Below, piece after piece: positions 1-8,972 of a DNA stretch of 64,000 nt (position 1 is the first letter of the stretch; each line of letters opens with the position of its first letter). A program made the translations under genes and the position numbers. Source of the stretch: Microbacterium sp. Bi121 (GTDB taxonomy: Bacteria; Actinomycetota; Actinomycetes; Actinomycetales; Microbacteriaceae); NCBI RefSeq assembly GCF_918698005.1, contig NZ_CAKKLJ010000001.1, forward strand, positions 1 through 64,000, written 5' to 3'. The notes beneath the pieces were generated by a model. The model worked only from the letters and a program-made list of their open reading frames with translations. It was not told the DNA's origin and did no database searches.

Positions 1-1058
1 CGACGCCCCAGCCCACCCAGACGGCGACACCGACTCCGGCGCCGACTCCGACGGAGCCCACGACGCCTCCCGTGACGACGCCTCCCGTGACGCAGCCTCC
101 CGTGACGCAGCCGACCACCCCGCCCACGGCGGCAGGCTGTGTGGGTGCGCCGAACACCCCGGGCGGCGCCGATCCGTGGGGCGGATGCTGGCCAGGACCG
201 CAGAACACCGGCTACCCGCAGGGGCTCGCCGGCGACACCCGCAAGCCCGTCTCGCTGACCACCTACACGGGCCCCACGACCATCCGCAGCTGCGGCGTCG
301 TGATCGACTCGAAGGTCGTGAACAGCACACTGATCATCGAGGCCGGCAACGGCACGACGTCGAAGAGCACGCCGTGCGTGACCATCCGCAATTCGCTCGT
401 GAAGGGCGTCATCTACAGCGAGAAGGCCAGCTACGGCCCCGTCCTCATCGAGGACACCGAGGTCAGCCCTCCTGACCTGCCCTGGTGGGAGAACATCGGA
501 CGCAGCAACTTCTTCGCGTACCGAGTGAACTCGCACGGCGGCGAGGGCGTCATCAAGTGCGACAGCAACTGCGAGGCCAAGGACAACTGGGTCCACGGCA
601 TGGAGCTGGGCGGTTCGTACCACTACAACGCGTTCGGCGGGAACGGCACGAACAACTTCCGCATCGAGCACAATTACGCCAGCTGCGGCGACTGGTCGAA
701 GATCTCGACCCGCACGAGCGATGCCGGATGCTCTGCAGTGATCGGGTTCTACGGCGACTACGCGCCGATCCAGAACATCACGATCAACCGCAACTTCCTG
801 GCCTCGACCTTCACCACCAGCGCCGGGGTGCACACGCAGGCGGGCTACTGCCTGAACCCGGGCTACTACCCCGGCAAGCCCTACCCCGACACGAAGAACA
901 TCACCGTCACCGACAACGTGTTCGCCCGCGGCAGCTCCGGCACGTGCGGCGTGTACGGTCCGACGAACAGCCTGAACGGCCGCGGGGCGCCGAACGGCAA
1001 CGTCTGGTCGGGCAACCGCTATGCCGACGGCACGGCGATCGGTCGCGTCGAGGAGTGA
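1..1058 (+). CDS. secreted parallel beta-helix protein, 5' end missing
   Basis: The reading frame is open from base 3 at the left edge, so the true start and any signal peptide lie outside the window. The first visible 40 or so residues are a Thr/Pro-rich linker (repeated TPTP, PPVT). About 290 residues follow with repeated short Asn-rich strands (for example NITINRNF and NITVTDNVF) and several Cys, as in right-handed beta-helix (pectin-lyase-like) proteins. Such proteins are usually exported and bind or cleave polysaccharides. No catalytic residues can be assigned. A strong hairpin follows the stop codon. Its position beside glycosyltransferases suggests a role at the cell surface, but this is inference. 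Confidence 0.7.
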   Translation, partial: TPQPTQTATPTPAPTPTEPTTPPVTTPPVTQPPVTQPTTPPTAAGCVGAPNTPGGADPWGGCWPGPQNTGYPQGLAGDTRKPVSLTTYTGPTTIRSCGVVIDSKVVNSTLIIEAGNGTTSKSTPCVTIRNSLVKGVIYSEKASYGPVLIEDTEVSPPDLPWWENIGRSNFFAYRVNSHGGEGVIKCDSNCEAKDNWVHGMELGGSYHYNAFGGNGTNNFRIEHNYASCGDWSKISTRTSDAGCSAVIGFYGDYAPIQNITINRNFLASTFTTSAGVHTQAGYCLNPGYYPGKPYPDTKNITVTDNVFARGSSGTCGVYGPTNSLNGRGAPNGNVWSGNRYADGTAIGRVEE

Positions 1059-1076
1059 TCGCGCCCTGACACCGCT

Positions 1077-1106
1077 GTGGCCTCTCGGGTTCGCCCGGGA
1101 GGCCAC
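1077..1106. terminator. bidirectional hairpin terminator with TTCG loop
   Basis: A 13-bp stem (GTGGCCTC paired with GAGGCCAC, extended by CGGG/CCCG through one G-T pair) closes a TTCG tetraloop. It sits between two convergent genes that end at 1058 and 1109. There is no clear U-tract. Confidence 0.75.
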
Positions 1107-1108
1107 GG

Positions 1109-2008
1109 TCAGCGCGGGACGAACATCCCGTTAATCCCCAGCGGCGCCGGCCGAGCGGACGGCTTCACGAGCGCGCGCACGGTCGGCCAGGACTCCTTGC
1201 GTCCGAGCACCGCGCGACGCAGCTCGACGAGTACGCTCGCCCACAGGTAGAACCATCCGCGCACCGGCCCGGTGAGCCGTCGATAGATGCGCACCCGGTT
1301 CAGGATCTTCATCATGTGCGTCGTGGCGCTCTCGCCGGAGCCGCCTCCGACGTGCACGGCGCCGGCATCAGGGGTGTAGCGCGTCGCCCACCCGGCGTCC
1401 CGCGCGCGCAGGCTGAAGTCGGTCTCCTCGGAGTAGAGGAAGAACGATTCGTCCATCCCGCCCAGGCTCTCGTAGCACTCGGAGTCGACCAGCAGCACGG
1501 CTCCGACGGCCCAGTCGACGTCGTGCTCGGTCTCGTATTCGCGCGGATCCTCGATCCGCTCGGTGAATCGCGGCCATCCGGTGAAGCTCAGCCCGCCGAC
1601 CCGTCCGAACGTCGGGCGACGCCGGAGCGTCGGCGAGAGCTCGCCGTCCTCTTCGCGCACGCGCGGTGCGACGATGCCGACCCCAGGCTTGTCGAGCACG
1701 GCCAGCATCCGCGGCACCGAATCGGCATCGAGGGTGGCATCCGGGTTCAGGATCAGGATGGCGTCCGCCTGCGGTGATGCTGCGACGGCGCGGTTCATGC
1801 CGGCCGCGTAGCCCACGTTCGTGGAGCGCACCAGCGTGCAGTCGTCACGTAATCCGAGGATCGCGAGCGTGCGGTCGGTCGACCCGTTGTCGACGACGAC
1901 GACGGATGCCGTCAAGTCTCCCAACGCTGCCGGGATGCTGTCGAGCAACGCCGACACGTGGTCCTCGCTGTTGTAGGTCACGACGGTGACGGCGACATTC
2001 ACGCTCAC
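1109..2008 (-). CDS. family 2 glycosyltransferase, WbbL-like (rhamnosyltransferase type)
   Basis: A 299-residue GT-A enzyme expected to move a sugar from a nucleotide donor to a growing glycan on the cytoplasmic side of the membrane. Visible motifs are the nucleotide-binding VVVDNGSTD near residues 37-45, NPD at 88-90 for metal and donor binding, and the acidic segment YSEETDFSL at 192-200 near the catalytic base. The NVGYAAGMN segment is typical of WbbL-like rhamnosyltransferases, and dTDP-rhamnose genes occur in the same locus (30749-34013). The start is GTG. It converges with the beta-helix gene and diverges from the next glycosyltransferase. The acceptor is unknown. Confidence 0.85.
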   Translation of the reverse strand: MSVNVAVTVVTYNSEDHVSALLDSIPAALGDLTASVVVVDNGSTDRTLAILGLRDDCTLVRSTNVGYAAGMNRAVAASPQADAILILNPDATLDADSVPRMLAVLDKPGVGIVAPRVREEDGELSPTLRRRPTFGRVGGLSFTGWPRFTERIEDPREYETEHDVDWAVGAVLLVDSECYESLGGMDESFFLYSEETDFSLRARDAGWATRYTPDAGAVHVGGGSGESATTHMMKILNRVRIYRRLTGPVRGWFYLWASVLVELRRAVLGRKESWPTVRALVKPSARPAPLGINGMFVPR

Positions 2009-2048
2009 GCGCTCATCGTAGCGATGCTCGGAGTTCGCCGCCGCTCTG

Positions 2049-2075
2049 TTGCCCGAGGCGGTCCACCCCTAGACT
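2049..2075 (+). promoter_or_regulatory. promoter for a leaderless glycosyltransferase mRNA
   Basis: A -10 box TAGACT (2070-2075) lies 6 bases before the GTG start at 2082, so the transcript should begin at or next to the start codon. TTGCCC at 2049-2054 is a weak -35 candidate with a short 15-base spacer. Confidence 0.55.
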
Positions 2076-2081
2076 CACGGT

Positions 2082-3272
2082 GTGGGGATGCAACCTATGG
2101 GTGTTGGGGAACGCCGGCGGGTACCGGTATCGATCGTGTGCGTGTACAACGACGCGGACGTGCTCTCGTCGTGCCTGCGTCGCTCCGTCGACGCACAGTC
2201 CGCGACGGCGCCGGAATCCGAGCTGCTGGCAGTGGACAACCGCGAGAACCGCTTCTCGACAGCGGGGGCCGCGCTGAATCACGGCGCGCGCGAGTCCCGC
2301 AACGACGTGGTGGTGTTCGTCCACCAGGACGTCGTGCTGCATTCGCTCCCCGCGCTCGAGGAGGCCGCAGCCGAGCTGCTCCATGCGTCCGACATCGGGA
2401 TCATGGGCGCGGCAGGCATCGACCGCGACGACCTCATCATCGGCCGCCTCCGCGATCGGATCGTGATGATCGGAGAACCGGCTCCCACACCGCGCGACGT
2501 CGAGACCCTCGACGAGGTGCTGCTCATGATGACCAGGCAGCAGGTGCTCGATGAGCCGATCTCCGAGGACCCGCTGCTGGCGTGGCACGCCTACGGCGTC
2601 GAGTACGCGTTGCGCGTGCGCAGAGCCGGGCGTCGTGCGGTCGCGCGCGATGTGCCCCTCACGCACAACAGCCTGAGCACGAACCTCGCCAAGCTCGATC
2701 TCGCGCATCGTCATGTCGCCGACGAGTACCCCGAACTGGTGCCCATCCACACGACATGCGGCACGGTGCGACGCGACGACGCGACCACGCCGGTGCAGCA
2801 GGGACTGCGCCGATTCCGCAGCGCCCGGATCTGGTGGGGCGAATCGACCGTCGCGCGCGACGTGCATCGGATCAGCCCGGAGAGCGAGAAGGTGTTCGCC
2901 GACATCCGGATGCTGATCGACGAGGCTCTCGAGATCGGCGGCAAGCGGGCACTGCGGGTGCTCGACCTCGATCCGGCTGCCACCGCCGATCACGCCGACG
3001 ACCTCGTTCGCTTCGATCGGCCGTTCGCCGTCGCCACCGCCGACGTCGACACGGCACGCGACACCATCGCCGCCCGCGACGCGGACGAGCTGATCTTCGT
3101 CGCCGGACTCACCGATGAAACGCAGACGGCCCTCACGCCGTTCGACGGTCAGCCGCACGTACTCGGTAATTCGCACTCGACGGGTCGATGGGCGCTGATC
3201 GGGGCGAGCGCCGATGAGCTCAAGGCGCTCTGGCCGTCCCGGCGCAACCGCCCCCTGCCCGGCTTCGCCTGA
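2082..3272 (+). CDS. StrF-like glycosyltransferase (Glyco_tranf_2_5 type)
   Basis: 396 residues. The N-terminal half resembles the StrF group of GT-A-like proteins: a beta-strand SIVCVYND near 17-24, the hallmark VFVHQDVV at 78-85, and IMGAAG at 107-112. The C-terminal 200 residues have no motif I recognise. It probably transfers a sugar or modifies a glycan in the cytoplasm. The GTG start at 2082 is chosen because the -10 box fits a leaderless mRNA. It is followed after 6 bases by a GT-B enzyme and then an overlapping GNAT gene, which suggests one operon. Donor and acceptor cannot be read from the sequence. Confidence 0.75.
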   Translation: MGMQPMGVGERRRVPVSIVCVYNDADVLSSCLRRSVDAQSATAPESELLAVDNRENRFSTAGAALNHGARESRNDVVVFVHQDVVLHSLPALEEAAAELLHASDIGIMGAAGIDRDDLIIGRLRDRIVMIGEPAPTPRDVETLDEVLLMMTRQQVLDEPISEDPLLAWHAYGVEYALRVRRAGRRAVARDVPLTHNSLSTNLAKLDLAHRHVADEYPELVPIHTTCGTVRRDDATTPVQQGLRRFRSARIWWGESTVARDVHRISPESEKVFADIRMLIDEALEIGGKRALRVLDLDPAATADHADDLVRFDRPFAVATADVDTARDTIAARDADELIFVAGLTDETQTALTPFDGQPHVLGNSHSTGRWALIGASADELKALWPSRRNRPLPGFA

Positions 3273-3278
3273 TCCGCC

Positions 3279-4820
3279 ATGGCGAATATGCGTTCACGCG
3301 ATCCGCGCGCCCGCTTCGCCGCCGGCCTGTGGGGAGCCGTCGTGCTCGTCACCGACTGGTTGCCGCCCCGCGTGCGCTACGGCTATGTGCATCGCCTGAC
3401 GAGGGCCGTTCTTTCACGTGATCTGCCCTCGCTGCCGCGCCGGGCAGTTGTCGCATCCGAGCCCTCCGCGCCGACGGGCACAGGGCGTCTCGCGGCGAGC
3501 GGCGTGGACGCGACGCGGTGCGTCCTCGCCGCCGACAGCCTCGACATCGGTGGCATCGGCAGTGTCATCGAGGCCCTCGCCCTGGGTCTCGCCGCGCACG
3601 GCGTCGAACCGATCGTGATCGCGCCGGGAGGCGGCGATCGGGCGCAGCGGCTCAGGGTTGTCGGCATCCGGGTGCTCGCCGCAGACGACGAGGCGGCGGC
3701 CCGTCAGGCGATTCAGGACGCCGCCCCCGACGTCGTCCAGCTGCACAGCGCGCCGCCGCACATCGAGCGAGCCGCGATCGACAGCGCGCGGCCTCTCATC
3801 CCCGTGATGCACAACACCGAGATCCACTTCACCCCGGCCCGCTGGGCGGCGTTCTCCGACCTCATGGCTGCATCCGTCACCGGCATCGCGGTCAGCGCGA
3901 CGGTGCGCGAGTTCCACCTCGCCCACCTCGGTGGTTCCGCACCGATCGTCGTCGTGCCGAACGGCGCACCCGCGCCGCATGCCGCACAGCCGGACGACCG
4001 ACGGCGTGCTCGTGAGGAGCTCTCAACGGTCCTGGGCGTCGACATCGCCGACGACCTCGTGTTCCTGTGCCTGGCGCGCTACGACGCGCAGAAGAATGCT
4101 GGAGGGCTCGTCGCGTCATTCGGGCCGGCGACCGAGTCGTCTCGCGTGCCGCTGCGTCTGGTCTGGGCGGGAGCTCCGTCGGACTGGGCTGAACTGCGCC
4201 GAGCCGACGCGCTGCGCCGCGCGGGTTCGGCAGCCGACCGCATCCATCTGCTCGGCAACTCCGACGCGGCCGCGCTGCTCGCGGCAGCCGACGCGTTCGT
4301 GCTCGACTCGTTCTTCGAGGGGTGGCCGATGGCAGCGACGGAGGCCGCGGCATTCGGGCTGCCCCTGCTGCTCAGCGATGTCGGCGGGGCGCGCGAGCTC
4401 GTCGCACGAGACGCCGACCGGTCGGTGCTGATCCCGAATGCGACGGGCGACGCCGGACTCGTCAGCGACGCCCGCGTTCGCAGCGCGCGGTGGCACTCGG
4501 CGGAGCAGTCCAACGCTGCTGAGCTGCGAGCGGCCGTGGACCGGATCGCGCAGACGGTGCTCGCCGAGCGCGGGGACGGTGCCACCTCGTATGGCGGTTC
4601 CACCTCGCACGTGCTGTCCTCCGACAGCGACGTCTCGCTCTCCGGCGACGCCACCTCGCACGGCCCATCCACCTCGCGCGGCCCCTCCACCTCGCGCGGC
4701 GACGCTGACCCCGGCGGCGTGCAGGCGATGCTGGCCGGCCACGCAGCGATCATCCACGAGGCGGCGGCACGGCATCCGTCCCTCGATCCGACCGGCCCCG
4801 ACGGCAGGTCGGCATCATGA
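3279..4820 (+). CDS. family 4-like (GT-B) glycosyltransferase with repeat-bearing tail
   Basis: 513 residues with a GT-B fold. The N-terminal Rossmann domain contains DIGGIGSVIEAL (89-100), the usual glycine-rich acceptor-side loop. The C-terminal donor domain contains the EGWPMAATEAAAFGLPLL segment near 347-364, with the E(x7)E pattern of family GT4. After about residue 430 the protein becomes a low-complexity Ser/Thr/Gly stretch encoded by degenerate repeats (PSTSRG occurs twice), followed by a short helical end. The tail is not needed for the fold and looks like repeat expansion. The stop codon overlaps the start of the next gene by 4 bases, so the two are probably translationally coupled. 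Confidence 0.8.
   Translation: MANMRSRDPRARFAAGLWGAVVLVTDWLPPRVRYGYVHRLTRAVLSRDLPSLPRRAVVASEPSAPTGTGRLAASGVDATRCVLAADSLDIGGIGSVIEALALGLAAHGVEPIVIAPGGGDRAQRLRVVGIRVLAADDEAAARQAIQDAAPDVVQLHSAPPHIERAAIDSARPLIPVMHNTEIHFTPARWAAFSDLMAASVTGIAVSATVREFHLAHLGGSAPIVVVPNGAPAPHAAQPDDRRRAREELSTVLGVDIADDLVFLCLARYDAQKNAGGLVASFGPATESSRVPLRLVWAGAPSDWAELRRADALRRAGSAADRIHLLGNSDAAALLAAADAFVLDSFFEGWPMAATEAAAFGLPLLLSDVGGARELVARDADRSVLIPNATGDAGLVSDARVRSARWHSAEQSNAAELRAAVDRIAQTVLAERGDGATSYGGSTSHVLSSDSDVSLSGDATSHGPSTSRGPSTSRGDADPGGVQAMLAGHAAIIHEAAARHPSLDPTGPDGRSAS
4646..4699 (+). repeat. 18-bp in-frame repeats inside the glycosyltransferase gene
   Basis: Two adjacent 18-bp units (4664-4681 and 4682-4699) differ by one base and encode PSTSRG twice. 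A partial related unit (CCACCTCGCACGG, 4651-4663) precedes them, and looser copies occur from about 4581. The period is a multiple of 3, so length changes keep the frame. Confidence 0.75.
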
Positions 4821-5677
4821 GCACGGTCGAGGTCCTGCCGATCGCCGATGCGGATGCCGCGGCCGTCGCGCGATTCCTGCACGACGAGCTCAATCCGGCG
4901 GTGACGGTCTCGTCCTGGGCGCGCCTGCTGCGGCCGCCGTGGGCGGAGGCGGGTCCGAACCGCGGCTGGATGCTGAAGGACGGCGACCGCGTCGTCGGCG
5001 CGTACGCGGCGGTGTACTCGCAGCGAATCGTCGATGGCGACCCTGTGCCGGTGTGCAATCTGGCGGCGTTCTGCGTGCTCGAGGAGCATCGCATGCACAG
5101 CGTGCGCCTGATCCGCGCTCTGCTGAAACAACGGGAGTTCGTCTTCACCGATCTCTCCCCCAGCGGCAACGTCGTCGCGATGAACGAACGGCTCGGCTTC
5201 ACCCGGCTCGACAGCGCCACGAAGCTCGTGGTCAATCCGCCGTGGGTGCGAGGGCGTGACGTGCGGGTGAGCGGCGATGCGGTCGCGATCGCCCGCGTCC
5301 TGCGCGGGCCGGATGCTCAGGTGCACCGGGATCATCGCGACGCGGCCGCCGCCCGTCATGTGCTCGTGCAGCGCGGGGACGAGTACGCCTATCTCGTGTT
5401 CCGCGCGCACACGCTGAAGCATCTTCGACTGTTCGCCCTGCCGCTGTACGTTGGCGGCAGCCGTGACCTGCTGCGGCGCGAATGGCGCGCGGTGCGATCG
5501 CACCTGCTGCTGCGGCACGGTCTGCCGTTCACTCTGGCCGAGAAGCGCATCCTCGGATTCACGGCCAGTTTCGGCCGCGTGCTCGCCGCGCCGCGGGCGC
5601 GGATGGTGCGCGGCACCGGCATCCCCGCGGCCGACGTCGACTACCTGTACAGCGAACTGGCGCTCGTGAACTGGTAG
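4817..5677 (+). CDS. GNAT-family N-acetyltransferase-like protein
   Basis: 286 residues. The first 140 fit a GNAT acyltransferase: AAVARFLHDEL at the start, a central strand NLAAFCVLEEHRMHSVRLIRALL where motif A and the acetyl-CoA pyrophosphate loop are expected, and NVVAMNERLGFTRL as motif B (the conserved N-LGF pattern). The remainder is family-specific and uncharacterised. It overlaps the preceding glycosyltransferase by ATGA and is probably the last gene of that operon. It may acetylate a sugar or a glycan intermediate, but the substrate is unknown. The canonical Q/RxxGxG/A loop is not clear, so acyl-CoA binding is inferred. Confidence 0.65.
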   Translation: MSTVEVLPIADADAAAVARFLHDELNPAVTVSSWARLLRPPWAEAGPNRGWMLKDGDRVVGAYAAVYSQRIVDGDPVPVCNLAAFCVLEEHRMHSVRLIRALLKQREFVFTDLSPSGNVVAMNERLGFTRLDSATKLVVNPPWVRGRDVRVSGDAVAIARVLRGPDAQVHRDHRDAAAARHVLVQRGDEYAYLVFRAHTLKHLRLFALPLYVGGSRDLLRREWRAVRSHLLLRHGLPFTLAEKRILGFTASFGRVLAAPRARMVRGTGIPAADVDYLYSELALVNW

Positions 5678-5712
5678 TCATCCAATGTCGGTGGCCCCTG
5701 GGAGCATGAAGT

Positions 5713-7217
5713 ATGGCAGTTTTCACCGACGTCGCGGCGCTGATCCCCACCTTGTGTGGGTGCGGTGCCGACGTGGGTGATGCGGAATCGGTGCAGGCGT
5801 CGATGATGTTGATGGCGGATGCCGATGTGGTGAGAGTCCTGGAAGAGACCGCGGCGTTGGCGAAGCAGGTCGAGCAGATTCAGGTCGCCGCTGCCGGCGT
5901 GATCGCGGTGCGGTCGACGCGCGACCGCGGGCACTCTGGGCTGTCGGCGTCGCGGGGGCACCGGTCGGCGGCATCGCTGATCCAGGACGTGACGGGGTCG
6001 ACCAAGGCGGATGCCGCGCGAAAGGCGCGGGTCGGGGAAGCGCTGGTCGACGACACCGAACCGTCTGATGCCTCATCTCCTATTGGTGAGGAGGCGCGTG
6101 GGGAGGGTTCTGCACCCTGGTACCAGCCGTTGCGGGGTGCGTTACGGGACGGCGGCCTGACGTCGTCGCAGTTCGATGCGATCCGGCGCGGGCTGGGTGA
6201 GCCGCCGGAGCTCGAACCGGATGGCACCGACACCGACCCAGTGGATGCTGATGCCCGCGCGCAAGCGCAGGAGGAGGCTCGGGCGGCATGGGCGCAGGCC
6301 GCTGAACATCTCATCGGTGAGGCTGCGGTGCGCACGGTCGAGGAGCTGTGGCAGCAGGCGCGGACGATCCGTGACCTGCTCGACCCCGAGGGCGCCGAGG
6401 CACGGTTCCTGGACCGGTTCGAGAAGCGGTCGTTCCGGACGTTCCGCGGGCAGGACGGGCAGAAGCGGGCGAGCATGGTGTTCGACGATGAGGGCGATCT
6501 GTTCCTCGAGACGTTGATGGCGGCCGCGTTGCGACCTCGCCGGGGCGGACCTCGGTTCGTGGACCCGGATGAGAAAGAACAGGCCGCATCTTTGGCGGAT
6601 GACCCGCGCACGAACGATCAGCTCGCCTACGACCTCATCATGGATGTGCTGCGCGCCGGTGCGCTCGCGGACGCCGAGAACGTGTTCGGCACCCGCCAGG
6701 CGGGCGTCCGGCTGGTGCAGACGGTGGATGCCGAGGCAACACCGGTTCGGTCGCACACAGCGAGGACCACCTGGTGTCCATGCCCGGCGCCGTCGCAGAG
6801 CAACACGTCTGCGACACCGGGTTCGTGCCTGTCACGGTCGATTCCTGCGGCAATCCGCTGAACGTCGGACGAGAGCAACGGTTGTTCACGCCGAAACAGC
6901 GCATCGGCCTCGCGATCCGTGACGGTGGATGCCGGTGGCACGGCTGCGACCGCCCGGCGTCATACTGCGAAGCCCACCACATCGACGAATGGGACCGGGA
7001 TCAAGGCCGGACCGACATCGACCGCGGGGTACTGCTCTGCCGATACCACCACATGACCCTGCACCACGGCGGATGGCGGATCACCCGGCGAGACAAAGAC
7101 GACTTCGTGCTCCACCATCCGTCGGGAGAGACATTCCCGATGCGAACAAGGACTGTACTCAGCTATGCATGGGGCGGGATCGACCCGCCACCCAAACGAT
7201 TCCGACCCGCCGCGTGA
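5713..7217 (+). pseudogene. DUF222 / HNH endonuclease, split by a one-base frameshift
   Basis: The first frame (5713-6861) carries the DUF222 region (TALAKQVEQIQVAAA-like helices, then RSFRTFRGQDG and the LADAENVFGTRQ segment). It is in frame only to about 6731. The other frame then continues the expected protein (GNTGSVAHSEDHLVS, then PGAVAEQHVCDTGF) to the HNH domain, with CRWHGCDRP, CEAHHIDEW and CRYHHMTLHHGGW, ending at 7217. A single missing base near 6730-6735 explains the shift; the repaired protein would be about 500 residues. The family is abundant in actinobacteria, often in several copies, with unproven function. A good GGGAG ribosome site lies 8 bases before 5713. A sequencing error is the main alternative to true decay. 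Confidence 0.85.
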
Positions 7218-7342
7218 CAGGCGGCCGCGCGAACCGGACCCTAATCTGAACCAGCGGCGGCCACGCGACCGCGCCCGCGGTAGAAACCGCGCGCTCGCAG
7301 CGTGAGCTCGACGGCGGGTCCGCACCAGGCGGCGGCGTGATC

Positions 7343-7461
7343 GATGGCGGCCGCGCGAATCAGAGGGTCGCAGCGCGAGTCAGGGGTCGCAGCGCGAGTC
7401 AGAGGGTCGCAGCGCGAATCAGACGTGGCCGCACGGAATCAGGCGTGGCCGCGCAAAATCA
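7343..7461. repeat. six 20-bp tandem repeats beside the ACP gene
   Basis: Six degenerate units of 20 bases (one of 19) run from 7343 to 7461, each ending AATCA or AGTCA, for example GAGGGTCGCAGCGCGAGTCA. The last unit touches the stop of the carrier-protein gene. There are no spacers, so this is not a CRISPR array. The rest of the 7218-7458 gap holds only GC-rich sequence with a small hairpin (CGCGGT-AGAA-ACCGCG, 7276-7291), which could end transcripts from either side. Confidence 0.8.
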
Positions 7462-7722
7462 CGCCGCAGAGGCGCGCTTGTCGTCGACGAACGCAGTCAG
7501 CGTGCCGACGGTCTCGAACAGCTCGGCGCCGAACTCGTCGTCGTCGATCGTGATGTCGAAGCGGTCCTCCAGCGCGCCGACGAGCGCGACGACGCCGAAC
7601 GAATCGAGCTCGGGGCGCGCCCCGAACAGCTGCGTGTCGGGCGTGAGGTCAGCGGGGCTGTCGGGCAGCTCCAGCGCATCGATAAGCACCTCGCGCACGG
7701 CGGTCAGAGTCTCTGCGGTCAT
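7459..7722 (-). CDS. acyl carrier protein
   Basis: An 87-residue acidic four-helix carrier protein. The phosphopantetheine attachment site is Ser41 in ELDSFGVV; the usual DSL motif here reads DSF, a conservative change. It should be charged by the AMP-forming ligase encoded two genes upstream and hold an acyl or aminoacyl thioester in the cytoplasm. A clear ribosome site (AAGGAGACAGCA) precedes the ATG. It is the last gene of the polysaccharide operon, 23 bases after the decarboxylase gene. A role in fatty-acid synthesis is unlikely given the neighbours, so I take it as a pathway-specific carrier. Confidence 0.85.
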   Translation of the reverse strand: MTAETLTAVREVLIDALELPDSPADLTPDTQLFGARPELDSFGVVALVGALEDRFDITIDDDEFGAELFETVGTLTAFVDDKRASAA

Positions 7723-7745
7723 TGCTGTCTCCTTGGTTCAGGTGT

Positions 7746-8972
7746 CTAGACGAGCACTTCGGCGGGTGCCGGGTGCCCGAGGAACGCGGTGGGGCTGGCC
7801 GTCAGGCCGTACGCCCCCTGTTGGAAGATGACGATCAGGTCGTCGATGTCGGCATCCGCCGGCAACTCGACATCGTCGCCGAGCAGATCGAGCGGGGTGC
7901 ACAGGCAGCCGACGACGGACACGCCCTCGCCCCCGGCATCCGCTGCCCTGGTCCCGACGATCAGCGGATAGTTCCGCCGGATGGCCTGGCCGAAGTTGCC
8001 GGAAGCGGCCAGTTGGTGGTGCATGCCGCCGTCGACGACGAGGAACGTGCGCCCGCGCGACACCTTCCGATCCACCACACGGGTCACATAGACCCCGCAC
8101 TCGCCGACGATGAACCGGCCGAGTTCGATCACGGGACTCGCCTCGGGGAATCGCGCGGCGATCGGCCCGTCGATGAGTCGGCCGAGGTTCTCGGCAACCC
8201 GCTCCAGCTCGAGGGGACGATCGCGTTCGGTGTACGGGATGCCGAAACCGCCGCCCAGATTGAGGTAGCGCAGCGACGTGGGCAGCAACTCGGCGAGCTC
8301 AGTGACGAGGTCGACCGTGCGGGTCTGCGCCTCGGCAATGATCTCGGCGTTCAGATTCTGCGACCCGGCGAACACGTGGAATCCGAGGATGTCGATGCTT
8401 CCGGCGAGCTCCGCGAGCACCTCGGGCACCTGCTCGGCGTCGATGCCGAACTGCTGCGGGCCACCGCCCATGCGCATGCCGGAGCCCTTGACCGCGAAGT
8501 CGGGATTCACGCGCATGGCTACCTGCGGTGAGAGACCGAGTTCGTCGCCGGCGGCGATCACTCGGCGCAGCTCCGTGGTCGATTCGACCTCGACGATGAT
8601 CCCGGCGGCGACAGCCTGGCTGATCTCGGCGGGCGTCTTCCCAGGACCGGCGAAGCTCACCCGATCGGCGCGTATGCCGGTGTCGAGCGCATGATGCATC
8701 TCGCCGGCGGATGCCACGTCGATCCGGTCGACGCGCGTCGCAAGGTGCTGCACCACGGCCGGCATCGGGTTCGCCTTCATCGCATAACTGAGCTCGATGC
8801 GTTCGGGGAGCACAGCGCGCAGCAGATCGACGCGAGCGTCGAGCACGCCCCGGTCGTAGGCGAAGAAGGGCGTCGAGCCGACCCGTGCGGAGAGCCTGCT
8901 GAGCGGCATCCCGCCCACCCTCAATTCGCCGTCGATCGTGCCGAAGGCGGTGACGTGTTCGTGCGGACTCAT
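7746..8972 (-). CDS. PLP-dependent decarboxylase, LysA/ornithine-decarboxylase fold group
   Basis: 408 residues of the alanine-racemase-fold (fold III) decarboxylases. Lys66 in SYAMKANP is the expected PLP Schiff-base lysine, HVFAGSQ and LNLGGGFG are the phosphate-binding and glycine-rich loops, and GCLCTPLDLL near 355 matches the catalytic Cys loop of diaminopimelate and ornithine decarboxylases. It most resembles the subgroup called exosortase A system-associated, which pairs with an AMP ligase and ACP, as here. The likely product is an amine made from an amino acid or its derivative. It overlaps the ligase stop by ATGA. General lysine biosynthesis is a possible but less likely role. Confidence 0.8.
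   Translation of the reverse strand: MSPHEHVTAFGTIDGELRVGGMPLSRLSARVGSTPFFAYDRGVLDARVDLLRAVLPERIELSYAMKANPMPAVVQHLATRVDRIDVASAGEMHHALDTGIRADRVSFAGPGKTPAEISQAVAAGIIVEVESTTELRRVIAAGDELGLSPQVAMRVNPDFAVKGSGMRMGGGPQQFGIDAEQVPEVLAELAGSIDILGFHVFAGSQNLNAEIIAEAQTRTVDLVTELAELLPTSLRYLNLGGGFGIPYTERDRPLELERVAENLGRLIDGPIAARFPEASPVIELGRFIVGECGVYVTRVVDRKVSRGRTFLVVDGGMHHQLAASGNFGQAIRRNYPLIVGTRAADAGGEGVSVVGCLCTPLDLLGDDVELPADADIDDLIVIFQQGAYGLTASPTAFLGHPAPAEVLV

Noticed and set aside
2013..3176. Minus-strand frame opposite the StrF-like glycosyltransferase
   Set aside because: The plus-strand protein has family motifs and a matching promoter; this frame has neither.
4079..5518. Minus-strand frame across the end of the GT-B gene and the GNAT gene
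   Set aside because: Both plus-strand genes are better supported; this frame shows only the Ser/Arg-rich text of antisense reading.
7343..7461. CRISPR array
   Set aside because: The units are adjacent with no unique spacers and no cas genes are near.
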